Both the position numbers and the translations under genes were made by a program. The notes beneath the pieces are model-generated. The model ran no database searches and was not told where the DNA came from. It saw only the letters and a program-made list of their open reading frames with translations. 64,000 bases of DNA from Mesorhizobium sp. B4-1-3 (GTDB lineage: Bacteria; Pseudomonadota; Alphaproteobacteria; Rhizobiales; Rhizobiaceae): the NCBI RefSeq assembly GCF_006439355.1, contig NZ_VFTG01000002.1, positions 186,001-250,000 of the forward strand, written 5' to 3'. Shown piece by piece: positions 26,677 to 35,661 of the stretch; positions within the stretch are counted from its first letter, which is position 1; each line of letters starts with the position of its first letter.

Positions 26677-27429
26677 GTGACAGACCATATCCTCGTCGAG
26701 CGCCAGGGCGCCGTGCAGATCATCCGCATGAACCGTCCCGACAAGAAGAACGCGCTGACCCGCGCCATGTATGCGAAAATGTCGGCCGCGCTTGCCGAAG
26801 GCGATGCCGATCCGGCGGTCCGCGTCCACGTCTTCCTCGGCGTTCCGGGCGCCTTTTCCTCCGGCAACGACCTCGCCGATTTCCTGGTCATCGCCACCGG
26901 CGGGGAGGGCGGCAACGAGGTCTGGGACTTCCTGATGGCGCTGGCCAGGACCGAAAAGCCGATGGTCTCGGGCGTCGACGGAATAGCCGTCGGCATCGGC
27001 ACCACGCTCAATCTGCATTGCGACCTGACCTTCGCCACGCCCCGCACGCTCTTTCGCACGCCCTTCGTCGATCTCGGCCTGGTGCCGGAGGCTGGCTCCA
27101 GCCTCATCGCGCCGCAGCTTCTGGGACGGCAGGGCGCCTTCGCGCTGCTCGGCCTCGGCGAGGGCTTTTCGGCCGAGCGCGCCAAGGCCGCCGGGCTGAT
27201 CTATGAGGTCGTCGCTGAAGACGCGCTGGAAGGCGCGGTGCTGGCCGCCGCCGACGGCATCGCCGCCAAGCCGCCGCAGGCGCTGAAGATCGCGCGCGAC
27301 CTGATGCGCGAGCGGCGCGAGGAATTGATCGCCCGCATCAAGGTCGAGAGCGAGCATTTCCGCGAGCGGCTGACCTCCGAAGAGGCGCGCGCGGCGCTCA
27401 CCGCTTTCATGACACGCAAGAAGGGCTGA
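26677..27429 (+). CDS. enoyl-CoA hydratase/isomerase (crotonase) family protein
   Basis: This 250-residue crotonase-fold protein has the oxyanion-hole regions NRPDKKNALTRAMYAKM and PGAFSSGNDLADFL, and GIAVGIGTTLNLHCDLTFA. The usual catalytic Glu region reads LGLVPEAGSS. GTG 26677 after AAAGGA is the start. It is co-transcribed with the acyl-CoA dehydrogenase and probably hydrates or isomerises its product. The exact substrate is not evident. Confidence 0.9.
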   Translation: MTDHILVERQGAVQIIRMNRPDKKNALTRAMYAKMSAALAEGDADPAVRVHVFLGVPGAFSSGNDLADFLVIATGGEGGNEVWDFLMALARTEKPMVSGVDGIAVGIGTTLNLHCDLTFATPRTLFRTPFVDLGLVPEAGSSLIAPQLLGRQGAFALLGLGEGFSAERAKAAGLIYEVVAEDALEGAVLAAADGIAAKPPQALKIARDLMRERREELIARIKVESEHFRERLTSEEARAALTAFMTRKKG

Positions 27430-27450
27430 GCCCTTCGCCTGCATTATCGT

Positions 27451-28068
27451 TCAAGGATAGAGCCGCGTCTTGTCCCAGCCACCGGCGGTGTTGCGTGAGA
27501 AGAGGATGCGGTCATGCAGGCGGAACGGCCTGTCGTGCCAGAACTCGATCGTCTGCGGCACGATGCGGAAGCCCGACCAGTGCTTCGGCCGCGGGATCTC
27601 GCCGATGGCGTAGCGCGCCGTGTATTCGGCCACCGCCTTCTCCAGCGCGAAGCGGCTTTCCAGCGGCCTCGACTGTTTCGAGGCCCAGGCGCCGATGCGG
27701 CTGCCGCGCGGCCTCGTCGCATAATAGGCGTCGGCCTCGGCGTTGCTGACGATCTCCACCGGTCCGCGCACGCGCACCTGGCGGCGCAGCGATTTCCAGT
27801 GGAAGCACATCGCCGCCTTCATGCTGCCAAGAATCTCGCGGCCCTTGGCGCTCTCGAAATTCGTGTAGAAGACAAATCCCTTTTCGTCGAACCCCTTGAG
27901 CAGCACCATCCGCACATCCGGCATGCCGTCGGCGTCGACGGTTGCCAGCGCCACGCCGTTGGGATCGTTGGGCTCGCTTTTGCCGGCGTCCTCCAGCCAT
28001 GCGGCAAAGAGCCGGAACGGCTCCGCCGCTTCGGCGAAGTCACCGCTTGTTAACTCGGTTTCGTTCAT
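27451..28068 (-). CDS. pdxH: pyridoxine/pyridoxamine 5'-phosphate oxidase
   Basis: This 205-residue FMN enzyme completes pyridoxal-5-phosphate synthesis and salvage. Typical blocks are [79 protein letters not shown] and the invariant C-terminal RLYP. ATG 28068 ([11 protein letters not shown]) is chosen because the family begins there; the open frame continues upstream without homology. It is divergent from a lipoprotein gene with a 40-bp shared promoter region. Confidence 0.95.
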   Translation of the reverse strand: MNETELTSGDFAEAAEPFRLFAAWLEDAGKSEPNDPNGVALATVDADGMPDVRMVLLKGFDEKGFVFYTNFESAKGREILGSMKAAMCFHWKSLRRQVRVRGPVEIVSNAEADAYYATRPRGSRIGAWASKQSRPLESRFALEKAVAEYTARYAIGEIPRPKHWSGFRIVPQTIEFWHDRPFRLHDRILFSRNTAGGWDKTRLYP

Positions 28069-28108
28069 AGTTTTCCAAATTTTTAACGTTGCGGGAGGAG
28101 TTCGCCGA

Positions 28109-28573
28109 TTGTCGCGTATCGCGCAAGCTTTTGACAGCAGGCAATGGAGCGCTATCGCTTCGGCCAGTGCCAAGGCTGCGCTGTTGACGTTGGCGCTTCC
28201 TCTTGCCGCCTGCGGGGCTGGCGGCTTCAGCCTGGAAAAGGTCGATGTCGACCGCTCGATCATCACCTCCAGCACGCCGTCCTCGCCTGCAGCGCCGGCT
28301 TCGGCCGACCAGGATTCCGACCAGACCACCATCGGCAACGCCGTTTCATCCGCCGACATCAAGGAGCTTGGCGGCCAGGCGGTTCCATGGGCCAATGCCG
28401 GCACCGGCTCGCGCGGCGCCATCACCGAGCTGGTGGAGCTGAAGGATGGCGGCCTGACCTGCCGCCGCTTCAGCGCCACGCGCGAGAGCTTCGACGGGGT
28501 TGCCCTCTACAAGGGCGAGCTGTGCCTTGCCGGCGCCGGCGGCTGGCGCATGCAGGAATTCAAGGCGCTTTGA
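28109..28573 (+). CDS. RT0821/Lpp0805-type surface lipoprotein
   Basis: This 154-residue protein has a lipoprotein signal with lipobox LAAC (in [13 protein letters not shown]). The mature domain contains [66 protein letters not shown]. This matches a short surface-antigen family found next to pdxH and dnaJ in rhizobia. The start appears to be TTG 28109, since GGAGGAG lies 8 bp upstream and no in-frame ATG precedes the signal. It is probably lipid-anchored in the envelope; the function is unknown. Confidence 0.8.
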   Translation: MSRIAQAFDSRQWSAIASASAKAALLTLALPLAACGAGGFSLEKVDVDRSIITSSTPSSPAAPASADQDSDQTTIGNAVSSADIKELGGQAVPWANAGTGSRGAITELVELKDGGLTCRRFSATRESFDGVALYKGELCLAGAGGWRMQEFKAL

Positions 28574-28703
28574 TTTCGGACCTCCCTGAATTCGGGCACT
28601 CTGAGTTTCGCGCGCTAATTGCCCTTGCGCTACTGGAATTTCTTCCTATGCGAGCGCATATAGGGGACGACTATAAATCCATTCTCTCTTGCAGGCAGGA
28701 AGC

Positions 28704-29630
28704 ATGCGCGACCCCTATGAGGTGCTGGGCGTTGCCAAGAACGCATCGGCCAAGGACATAAAATCGGCTTACCGCAAGCTCGCCAAGAAATATCATCCGG
28801 ACCAGAATCCGAATGATCCCAAGGCGAAGGACCGTTTTGCCGCCGCCAACCAGGCTTACGAGATCGTCGGCGACGAGAAGACGCGCGCCGCCTACGATCG
28901 CGGCGAGATCGACGCCGAGGGCAAGCCGAAATTCCAGGGTTTTGAAGGCGCGGCCGGCGGCGACCCGTTCGCCGGTTTCCGCCGCCAGCAGGGCCCCGGC
29001 GGCGCGCATTTCGAATTCCGCACCGGGCGTCCGGGCGGCGATCCGTTCGACGGCAACAGCGACATCTTCAGCCAGATCTTCGGCGAAGCCTTTTCCGGCG
29101 CCCGCGGCGCCGGCAGGGCCGACCGCCGCCAGCCGGTCCAGGCGGCCGACCTCAACGTCACCATGGACATCAGCGTCGAGGAGGCAGCCACCGCCGATAA
29201 GGTGACGGCGATGTTCCCCGATGGCCGCAAGGTGGCGGTCAAGCTGCCGGCCTATGTCGAGGACGGCCAGACGATCCGCCTGAAGGGCCAGGGCGAGCAG
29301 GGGCCGGGCCAACCGGGCGACGCGCTGGTCAAGATCCACATCCGCCGCCATCCGCGCTACCGCATCGAGGGGCGCGACTTGCATGTCGATCTACCCGTCG
29401 ATCTGGCCGACGCGGTGCTCGGCGCCAAGGTGGCGGTCGAAACGCCGACCGGCAAGCTCGCTGTCAATGTTCCGGCATGGTCGAGCTCGGACAAGGTTCT
29501 GCGCCTGAAGGGCAGGGGCTTGCCAGAAAAGGCCGGCGGCCATGGCGATCTCTATGCCCATGTCAGGCTGATGCTGCCGGAAGGCGGCGATGCCGAGCTT
29601 GAGGCCCTGATGCGCCGCCGAAAAGGCTGA
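28704..29630 (+). CDS. DnaJ-class co-chaperone (CbpA type)
   Basis: This 308-residue protein has an N-terminal J domain ([25 protein letters not shown], with HPD in KYHPDQNP at about residues 32-34) and a Gly/Phe-rich linker (residues 80-145). Two beta-sandwich substrate-binding domains with [18 protein letters not shown] and [20 protein letters not shown] follow. There is no cysteine-rich zinc domain, so it is a class II/CbpA-like partner of DnaK rather than DnaJ proper. ATG 28704 follows CAGGAAG. Confidence 0.92.
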   Translation: MRDPYEVLGVAKNASAKDIKSAYRKLAKKYHPDQNPNDPKAKDRFAAANQAYEIVGDEKTRAAYDRGEIDAEGKPKFQGFEGAAGGDPFAGFRRQQGPGGAHFEFRTGRPGGDPFDGNSDIFSQIFGEAFSGARGAGRADRRQPVQAADLNVTMDISVEEAATADKVTAMFPDGRKVAVKLPAYVEDGQTIRLKGQGEQGPGQPGDALVKIHIRRHPRYRIEGRDLHVDLPVDLADAVLGAKVAVETPTGKLAVNVPAWSSSDKVLRLKGRGLPEKAGGHGDLYAHVRLMLPEGGDAELEALMRRRKG

Positions 29631-29737
29631 TCGAGGGAATTTTGTTCCTGTTGCAGTGTCTTTTGGGCGCTTGAAGGGGCTTTGTGCCTGTGCGATAGGC
29701 TCTCCACAAAGCGGATATTCTTGCGGAGAGCTTGCAC

Positions 29738-30556
29738 ATGGCAGGTGGACAGGGCCTGATGGCCGGTAAGCGGGGCCTGATCCTGGGCGTCGCCAACAAT
29801 CGGTCGATCGCTTTCGGCATCGCCAAGGCTTGCGTCGATCACGGCGCCGAAATCGCCCTGACCTATCAGGGCGAGGCCTTCAAGAAGCGCGTCGAGCCGC
29901 TTGCGGCCGAGCTCAACGCGCATGTCGCGGGCCATTGCGATGTCACCGACCCGGGTAGCCTTGACGCCGTTTTCGCAGACATCGCCAAGCATTGGGGCAA
30001 GCTCGACTTCCTCGTCCATGCCATCGCCTTCTCCGACAAGGACGAGCTCACCGGCCGTTATGTCGAGACGACGCGCGACAATTTCCTGCGCACGATGGAC
30101 ATCTCGGTGTTTTCCTTCACCACCATCGCCAAGCGCGCCGAGCCGCTGATGACCGAGGGCGGCTCGCTGTTGACGCTGACCTATTATGGCGCCGAGAAGG
30201 TGATGCCGCATTACAATGTCATGGGCGTCGCCAAGGCGGCGCTCGAGGCCAGCGTGCGCTATCTGGCTGTCGACCTCGGCGCCAGGAAGATCCGCGTCAA
30301 CGCCATCTCCGCAGGCCCGATCAAGACGCTCGCCGCCTCCGGCATCGGCGACTTCCGCTATATCCTGAAGTGGAACGAATACAATTCGCCGCTGAAGCAG
30401 ACGGTGACGCAGGAAGAGGTCGGTGATTCCGGCGTCTACTTCCTGTCCGACCTGTCGCGCGGCGTGACCGGCGAGGTCCATCATGTCGATTCCGGCTACC
30501 ATGTCGTCGGCATGAAGGCGGTCGACGCGCCCGATATCTCGACCGTCAAGGACTGA
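29738..30556 (+). CDS. fabI: enoyl-[acyl-carrier-protein] reductase (NADH)
   Basis: This 272-residue FabI reduces enoyl-ACP in the last step of each fatty-acid elongation cycle. The NAD motif is GLILGVANNRSIAFGIAK and the catalytic Y-x6-K is YNVMGVAK, with SAGPIKTLAASGIGDF as the substrate loop. ATG 29738 follows GGAGAG at 29725-29730. It sits in the conserved order dnaJ-fabI-phosphatase-aroC. Confidence 0.95.
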   Translation: MAGGQGLMAGKRGLILGVANNRSIAFGIAKACVDHGAEIALTYQGEAFKKRVEPLAAELNAHVAGHCDVTDPGSLDAVFADIAKHWGKLDFLVHAIAFSDKDELTGRYVETTRDNFLRTMDISVFSFTTIAKRAEPLMTEGGSLLTLTYYGAEKVMPHYNVMGVAKAALEASVRYLAVDLGARKIRVNAISAGPIKTLAASGIGDFRYILKWNEYNSPLKQTVTQEEVGDSGVYFLSDLSRGVTGEVHHVDSGYHVVGMKAVDAPDISTVKD

Positions 30557-30609
30557 TCGTCTCCGCTTACCCCTTCGTCCCAGGCCCTGGCCCGACCTCG
30601 GAAGACCTG

Positions 30610-31197
30610 ATGTATCCGCTCGTCTACATCGCGCGCCACGGCCAGACGGAGTGGAATGCCGAGCACCGCCTGCAGGGCCAGGCCGACACCGACATCAACG
30701 ATTTTGGCCGCGAGCAGGCGAGGCTTAACGGCCGGCGACTGGCCGAGCTCATCGGCAAGGCCGAGGGTTTTGATTTTGTCGCCAGCCCGATGCGGCGCAC
30801 GCGCGAGACGATGGAGTTGATGCGCGAAGCGATGGGGCTCGATCCCTCCGGCTACCGCACCGATGCGCGCCTGGTCGAGATCAGCTTCGGCGACTGGCAG
30901 GGCTTCACCTTCGCCGAGCTCGAGGAGCGCGCGCCCGGCTCAACCGACGGCCGCCGCCACGCCAAATGGGATTTCCAGCCGCCCGGCGAGGGCGCCGAAA
31001 GCTACGAGATGCTGCTGGAGCGGATAAAGCCATGGTTCGCCGAACTTCGGCAGCCCACCGTCTGTGTCACCCACGGCGGCGTCATCCGCTGCTTCTTCCG
31101 CTTGGTCGTTGGTCTTTCCAAGCAGGAAGCCGCGGGCCTTGATGTCCCGCAGGACCGCCTGCTGCGGCTGGAGGGCCAGAGCTTGGAGTGGCTTTGA
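30610..31197 (+). CDS. histidine phosphatase family protein (phosphoglycerate mutase-like)
   Basis: This 195-residue enzyme has the classic phosphohistidine motif ARHGQTEWN near the N-terminus (VYIARHGQTEWNAEHRLQGQAD). It also has SPMRRTRETMELMRE, LVEISFGDWQGFTFAEL and the second His in VCVTHGGVIRCFF. It is likely a small-molecule phosphatase rather than a glycolytic mutase. It follows fabI by 53 bp and probably shares its transcript. Confidence 0.9.
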   Translation: MYPLVYIARHGQTEWNAEHRLQGQADTDINDFGREQARLNGRRLAELIGKAEGFDFVASPMRRTRETMELMREAMGLDPSGYRTDARLVEISFGDWQGFTFAELEERAPGSTDGRRHAKWDFQPPGEGAESYEMLLERIKPWFAELRQPTVCVTHGGVIRCFFRLVVGLSKQEAAGLDVPQDRLLRLEGQSLEWL

Positions 31198-31240
31198 GGC
31201 AGTCTCAAAGCCCACAGGAGAGCGGACGAAGCCACCTGAA

Positions 31241-31433
31241 TTCGTCATCCTAGGGCGGAGCGACGCGAAGCGTCGCGTAGACCCTAGGATCCATGCCGTG
31301 ACCCAGGTTGAATGGCAAAAGCGGTACAGAACAAACGTCGTTCTGCACCGCTGCAAAGCCTCAACGTAACGGCAATGGATTCTAGGGTCTGCGCGCGTCG
31401 CTCCGCTCCTTGCTTCGCCCTAGAATGACGAAG
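31241..31433. repeat. large palindromic MITE-like rhizobial repeat (copy B)
   Basis: A 193-bp palindrome. The left arm begins TTCGTCATCCTAGGGCGGAG (31241). The right arm ends GCTTCGCCCTAGAATGACGAA (to 31432) and is its imperfect reverse complement over about 65 bp. The tip is AGCGGTACAGAAC pairing with GTTCTGCACCGCT. The whole could fold into one long hairpin. It shares arm sequence with 24580-24757. Confidence 0.75.
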
Positions 31434-31454
31434 CTTTGAGCCTCGCGGCGCAGA

Positions 31455-31718
31455 CTAATTCTGGTCGCTGTCGGGCAATTGCATGTCCGTCACGACATTC
31501 TCGCCATTGGTCACGTCATAGGCGATGACGATGTCCATGCCGGGCTTGAGCGAGTCGATGTCGGTCTCGGCGTTGAGCTTGTAGGCCTTGCCGTCGTCAA
31601 GCGTCAGCGTCAGCGTGTCCTTGTCGACCTTCTTGATCAGGCCTTCGGTCTGGCCGGCGAACGCGGCGGCGGTGGAAATCAGCAGCATGGCGCAGGCGGC
31701 GCCAATCAGGGTACGCAT
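31455..31718 (-). CDS. DUF1344 periplasmic protein
   Basis: This 87-residue protein has a signal peptide (MRTLIGAACAMLLISTAAAFA) and a short beta-rich domain: QTEGLIKKVDKDTLTLTLDDGKAYKL, then SLKPGMDIVIAYDV. It matches the DUF1344 pattern. ATG 31718 follows AGAGGA. It probably resides in the periplasm; the function is unknown. It is flanked by a palindromic repeat downstream. Confidence 0.85.
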   Translation of the reverse strand: MRTLIGAACAMLLISTAAAFAGQTEGLIKKVDKDTLTLTLDDGKAYKLNAETDIDSLKPGMDIVIAYDVTNGENVVTDMQLPDSDQN

Positions 31719-31924
31719 CGTCGTCCTCTTTAGGTCATTGCGCCGGCTCGTCAGCGGCGGATCCTCAACGGCGGATGGGAAGAGAGCAGAAACCAACCGA
31801 ATGTGTCAAAACTAAATCCGCCACATCACAGTTTGATGCACCCGATCACCGTTTGACCACTGTGGAAAACGCCAATAGAAGGCAGCCTTAACCGGGTTCC
31901 CTCACCGGGGCAGGGCGTATTCTC

Positions 31925-33031
31925 ATGTCTCACAACACATTCGGCCACCTCTTCCGCGTCACCACCTGGGGCGAAAGCCATGGCGCGGCGCTCGGCTGTG
32001 TTGTCGACGGCTGTCCGCCCGGCATCCGGTTCAGGCGCGAGGATATCCAGGCCGAGCTCAACCGGCGCCGCCCCGGACAGTCGCGTTTCGTCACCCAGCG
32101 CCGCGAGCCGGACGAGGTCAAGATCCTGTCCGGCTTCATCCTAGACGAGGACGGCGAGACGATGATCACCACCGGCACGCCGGTGTCGATGCTGATCGAC
32201 AATGTCGACCAGCGCTCCAAGGATTATGGCGAGATCGCGCGCCAGTACCGGCCGGGCCATGCCGACTACACCTACTACGTCAAATACGGCCTGCGCGACC
32301 ATCGTGGCGGCGGCCGTTCGTCGGCGCGCGAGACGGCGGCCAGAGTGGCGGCGGGCGCGCTGGCGCGTAAGGTTGTGCCTGGCATGGTGGTGCGTGGCGC
32401 GCTGGTCTCGATGGGCGAGAAATCGATCGATCGCGCCAACTGGAACTGGAACTTCGTCGGCGACGCCGAAAACCCGTTCTTCACCCCGGATCCGGCGTCG
32501 GTTCCGATCTTCACCGAATATCTCGACGGCATCCGCAAGGCCGGCTCCTCGGTCGGTGCGGTGATCGAGATCGTCGCGGACGGCGTGCCGGCCGGCCTTG
32601 GTGCGCCGATCTACGCCAAGCTCGACCAGGACATCGCGTCCGGCCTGATGTCGATCAACGCCGTCAAAGGCGTCGAGATCGGCAATGGCTTCGAGGCGGC
32701 CCGCATCACCGGCGAACAGAATGCCGACGAGATGCGCATGGGCAATGACGGCAAGCCGGTGTTCCTGTCCAACAATGCCGGCGGCATCCTCGGCGGCATC
32801 TCGACCGGACAGCCGATCGTCGCCCGCTTCGCCGTCAAGCCGACCTCGTCGATCCTGACCCCGCGCCGGTCGATCGACAAGGACGGCAAGGATGTCGAGG
32901 TGATGACCAAGGGCCGCCACGACCCGTGCGTCGGCATCCGCGCCGTGCCGATCGGCGAGGCCATGGTTGCCTGCGCCATCGCCGACCACTATCTGCGGCA
33001 CAGAGGACAGACGGGTAAGGGAGGGGAATAA
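31925..33031 (+). CDS. aroC: chorismate synthase
   Basis: This 368-residue FMN-dependent enzyme converts EPSP to chorismate in the shikimate pathway. Family signatures are [53 protein letters not shown] and [16 protein letters not shown]. The last codons (RGQTGKGGE, stop) overlap the left arm of the repeat at 33014-33125, so the extreme C-terminus may be repeat-derived. Confidence 0.97.
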   Translation: MSHNTFGHLFRVTTWGESHGAALGCVVDGCPPGIRFRREDIQAELNRRRPGQSRFVTQRREPDEVKILSGFILDEDGETMITTGTPVSMLIDNVDQRSKDYGEIARQYRPGHADYTYYVKYGLRDHRGGGRSSARETAARVAAGALARKVVPGMVVRGALVSMGEKSIDRANWNWNFVGDAENPFFTPDPASVPIFTEYLDGIRKAGSSVGAVIEIVADGVPAGLGAPIYAKLDQDIASGLMSINAVKGVEIGNGFEAARITGEQNADEMRMGNDGKPVFLSNNAGGILGGISTGQPIVARFAVKPTSSILTPRRSIDKDGKDVEVMTKGRHDPCVGIRAVPIGEAMVACAIADHYLRHRGQTGKGGE

Positions 33032-33125
33032 GGCAGTGGGCAGTAGGTTAACGCTGCCGCCCGCAGGTCGCCATACTTTTTCCTTTCCCCTTACTCCCTT
33101 ACTGCCCTATTCCCCTACTCCCTTG
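33014..33125. repeat. inverted-repeat intergenic element with short C-rich tandem units
   Basis: The left arm (GTAAGGGAGGGGAATAAGGC from 33015, running to about 33047) and the right arm (CTTACTCCCTTACTGCCC and onward to 33125) are near reverse complements. The right part has repeated TACTCCCT/TACTGCCC/TATTCCCC units. Its plan resembles 22521-22621. It bridges the end of aroC and the start of ribB. Confidence 0.65.
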
Positions 33126-33144
33126 CGAGCGAAGCGAGCGTCCC

Positions 33145-34245
33145 ATGCCATACGACCAGAAGAAGATCGTCGAAGCGATCCGCGCCTTCGAGCGCGGCGA
33201 GATCGTCGTCGTCATGGACGATGACGGTCGCGAGAACGAGGGCGACCTGATCGTTGCCGCCGTGCATTGCACGCCGGAAAAGATGGCCTTCATCGTGCGC
33301 AACACCTCCGGCATCGTCTGCACGCCGATGCTGCGCGAGGACGCAAGGCGGCTGAACCTGGCGCCGATGGTGGCGGACAATGACTCCGCCCACACCACCG
33401 CCTTCACCGTCAGCGTCGACTTCAAGCATGGTACCACGACCGGCATTTCCGCCGACGACCGCACGCTGACCGTGCGCAACCTCGCCAACGGCAATGTCGG
33501 CCCGTCGGATTTCGTGCGCCCCGGCCACATCTTCCCGCTGATCGCCCGCGAAGGCGGCGTCTTGATGCGCTCCGGCCATACCGAAGCCGCGGTCGATCTC
33601 TGCAAGCTTGCCGGCCTGCCGCCGGTCGGCGTCATTTCCGAACTGGTCAATGACGACGGCACGGTCAAGCGCGGGCCGCAAGTGCAGGCCTTCGCCGAGG
33701 AACATGGGCTGAAGCAGGTCTCGGTCGCCGACCTCATCGCCTATCGCCAGCGCAAGGAGACGCTGGTCGAACGCGTCGCCTGTTCCGATATCGAAACGCC
33801 CGGCGGCAAGGCGCAGGCCTTCACTTACACGCTGCCCTGGGATTCCATGCATCACCTGGCGGTCGTCTTCGGCGATATCCGCGATGGCGAAGAAGTTCCG
33901 GTACGGCTGCATTCGGAAGATGTCGTCACCGACGTCTTCGGCACCAGCCACCGGCTCGACGGCATCATGAAGGCGATGGGCGAGCGCCGGCGCGGTGTCA
34001 TCGTCTATCTGCGTGAAGGCTCGGTCGGCGTCGCGCATCAGGAGCGCAAGCGGCCCGCGAGTGGCGACCGCGAGGACCATGAGGAAGCCCGCCGCCGCGA
34101 GAACGAATGGCGCGAGATCGGCCTCGGCGCCCAGATCCTCAAGGACCTCGGCATCTCTTCGATCAACCTGATCGCCTCGCGCGAGCGCCACTATGTCGGC
34201 CTCGAGGGGTTTGGCATCCATATCGCCAAGACCGAGATTCTATGA
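33145..34245 (+). CDS. ribB: 3,4-dihydroxy-2-butanone-4-phosphate synthase with degenerate GTP cyclohydrolase II domain
   Basis: Of 366 residues, 1 to about 205 form the RibB domain, with substrate-binding DDDGRENEGDLIVAA, HGTTTGISADDRTLT and GHTEAAVDLCKLAGL. It makes the four-carbon precursor of riboflavin from ribulose-5-phosphate. The C-terminal part (about 210-360) aligns with GTP cyclohydrolase II, but the zinc-site region reads HSEDVVTDVFGTSHRLDG (about 255-272) where the active family has HSEC...RCDCG. All three zinc cysteines are replaced. It is probably monofunctional; a true RibA should be encoded elsewhere. Confidence 0.92.
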   Translation: MPYDQKKIVEAIRAFERGEIVVVMDDDGRENEGDLIVAAVHCTPEKMAFIVRNTSGIVCTPMLREDARRLNLAPMVADNDSAHTTAFTVSVDFKHGTTTGISADDRTLTVRNLANGNVGPSDFVRPGHIFPLIAREGGVLMRSGHTEAAVDLCKLAGLPPVGVISELVNDDGTVKRGPQVQAFAEEHGLKQVSVADLIAYRQRKETLVERVACSDIETPGGKAQAFTYTLPWDSMHHLAVVFGDIRDGEEVPVRLHSEDVVTDVFGTSHRLDGIMKAMGERRRGVIVYLREGSVGVAHQERKRPASGDREDHEEARRRENEWREIGLGAQILKDLGISSINLIASRERHYVGLEGFGIHIAKTEIL

Positions 34246-34321
34246 CCAGCGTGCTGATTGATCGAAGTCGTTGAGGCTCCGGCCAACTGCTAGTGTCTGC
34301 GCTGATGATACCGAATAACCG

Positions 34322-35542
34322 TCACTCCGCGGGCATTACCGCTTCACCCCTATCCACATCGCAATCGTTCGTCGCCAGCCGGCATTGGCCGGCGAGCACG
34401 GTAGCAAAGGCGATCCCTCCAGCAGCCACGGACACCCAGAACCCGTTCTGCGGGCCGAAAGTGTCGACCATCCAGCCGGCGGCGAAGGAGCCCAGCGCCA
34501 TGCCGATGCCGATGCCGGTCGTCACCCAGGTGACGCCCTCGGTGAGCATGGCCGGCGGCACGTGGCGCTCGATCAGGCCGAAGGCGGTGATGAAGGTCGG
34601 CGAGATAGGGACGCCGCTGACGAACACCGCGAGCGCCAGCGTCGGCACGGCGTCGGCGAAGAGCAACGGCAACGTGGTGAGCGCGATCGCAGTGACCGCG
34701 AGCGCCAATTGCCGCTGCAACGGCGCCTTCAGGCTGAGCGCGCCGACGATGATGCCGAGCACGAAGGATCCCAGCGCATAGACGCCGATGACGAGGCTTG
34801 CCGCCTCAGGTTGGCCAAGCTCTTTGGTGATGGCGACTGTGGTGACTTCCGTCGTGGCGAAGGTCGCGCCGACGAAGATCAGCGCGAAAGTGATGATCTG
34901 CACCGGCCGCAGGCGGATCGCCGACCCGGCCGCGCCATGTTCGGCCGGGCGGACCGGCGGCTCGGACGAGCGCTGCAGCAGGAATGCCGCCGAGCCGAGC
35001 GCAAGCAGCAACGTGCTGACCACCATGCCGGCTTCGGGAAACAGCGCCGCGCTCAAGCCCACCGACAGCGAGGCGCCGGCGACATAGACCAGCTCGTCCG
35101 CGGCCGATTCGAAGGCGAAGGCGGTGTTGAGCTCCGGCCGATCGCGAAAAATCTCGGTCCAGCGTGCCCTGACCAGCGCCGGGATGCTGGGCATGGCGGC
35201 GGCAAGCAGCGCCGACAGGAACAAGGTCCAGGCCGGCCAGTGCTGGTTGGCCGCGACGATCAACGTCGCGAAGGAAAGCACCGAAACGAGCGTCATGGGT
35301 GCTGCGATCGCTGTCTGGCCGCGCCGGTCCACCAGCCGCGACACTTGCGGCGAAAGAAAAGCGTTGACCAGTGCGTATGTGGCCGAGACGGCGCCGGCCA
35401 GCCAGTATTCGCCATGCGTCTGCGACAGCATCGCCACGATGCCGATCGGCGCCATGGCGATCGGCAGGCGCGCGATGAAGGCGGCCGCGGCAAAGCCTTT
35501 CGTGCCGGGAGCCCGAAAGATGTCCGCATAGGGGTTTCGCAT
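34322..35542 (-). CDS. MFS family efflux transporter
   Basis: This protein of about 406 residues has roughly twelve hydrophobic helices, beginning MRNPYADIFRAPGTKGFAAAAFIARLP. The MFS loop motif is seen as SRLVDRRGQTAIAAP. The middle has a long hydrophilic loop (RSSEPPVRPAEHGAAG). It is divergent from a TetR regulator and shares a promoter with three identical-type palindromes, the usual design for a drug- or metabolite-induced exporter. The exported compound is unknown. The start is ATG 35542. Confidence 0.88.
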   Translation of the reverse strand: MRNPYADIFRAPGTKGFAAAAFIARLPIAMAPIGIVAMLSQTHGEYWLAGAVSATYALVNAFLSPQVSRLVDRRGQTAIAAPMTLVSVLSFATLIVAANQHWPAWTLFLSALLAAAMPSIPALVRARWTEIFRDRPELNTAFAFESAADELVYVAGASLSVGLSAALFPEAGMVVSTLLLALGSAAFLLQRSSEPPVRPAEHGAAGSAIRLRPVQIITFALIFVGATFATTEVTTVAITKELGQPEAASLVIGVYALGSFVLGIIVGALSLKAPLQRQLALAVTAIALTTLPLLFADAVPTLALAVFVSGVPISPTFITAFGLIERHVPPAMLTEGVTWVTTGIGIGMALGSFAAGWMVDTFGPQNGFWVSVAAGGIAFATVLAGQCRLATNDCDVDRGEAVMPAE

Positions 35543-35578
35543 GATCCTGCTCCTCGACAAGAGTGACAGCCGCAATTA

Positions 35579-35593
35579 CATACGCAGCGTATG
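35579..35593. promoter_or_regulatory. TetR operator copy 1
   Basis: CATACGCAGCGTATG is a perfect CATACG-N3-CGTATG inverted repeat. It lies 37 bp upstream of the MFS ATG and closest to that gene. Confidence 0.8.
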
Positions 35594-35607
35594 AATGTCA
35601 GATAATT

Positions 35608-35622
35608 CATACGTCGCGTATG
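35608..35622. promoter_or_regulatory. TetR operator copy 2
   Basis: CATACGTCGCGTATG has the same CATACG-N3-CGTATG arms. Its centre lies 29 bp from copy 1. Confidence 0.8.
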
Positions 35623-35629
35623 TCATTGG

Positions 35630-35644
35630 CATACGATGCGTATG
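35630..35644. promoter_or_regulatory. TetR operator copy 3
   Basis: CATACGATGCGTATG has the same arms. Its centre lies 22 bp from copy 2, and the site ends 17 bp before the TetR ATG, so binding would also block the regulator's own transcription or initiation. Confidence 0.8.
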
Positions 35645-35661
35645 TGAATAGGGCCAGAGCC

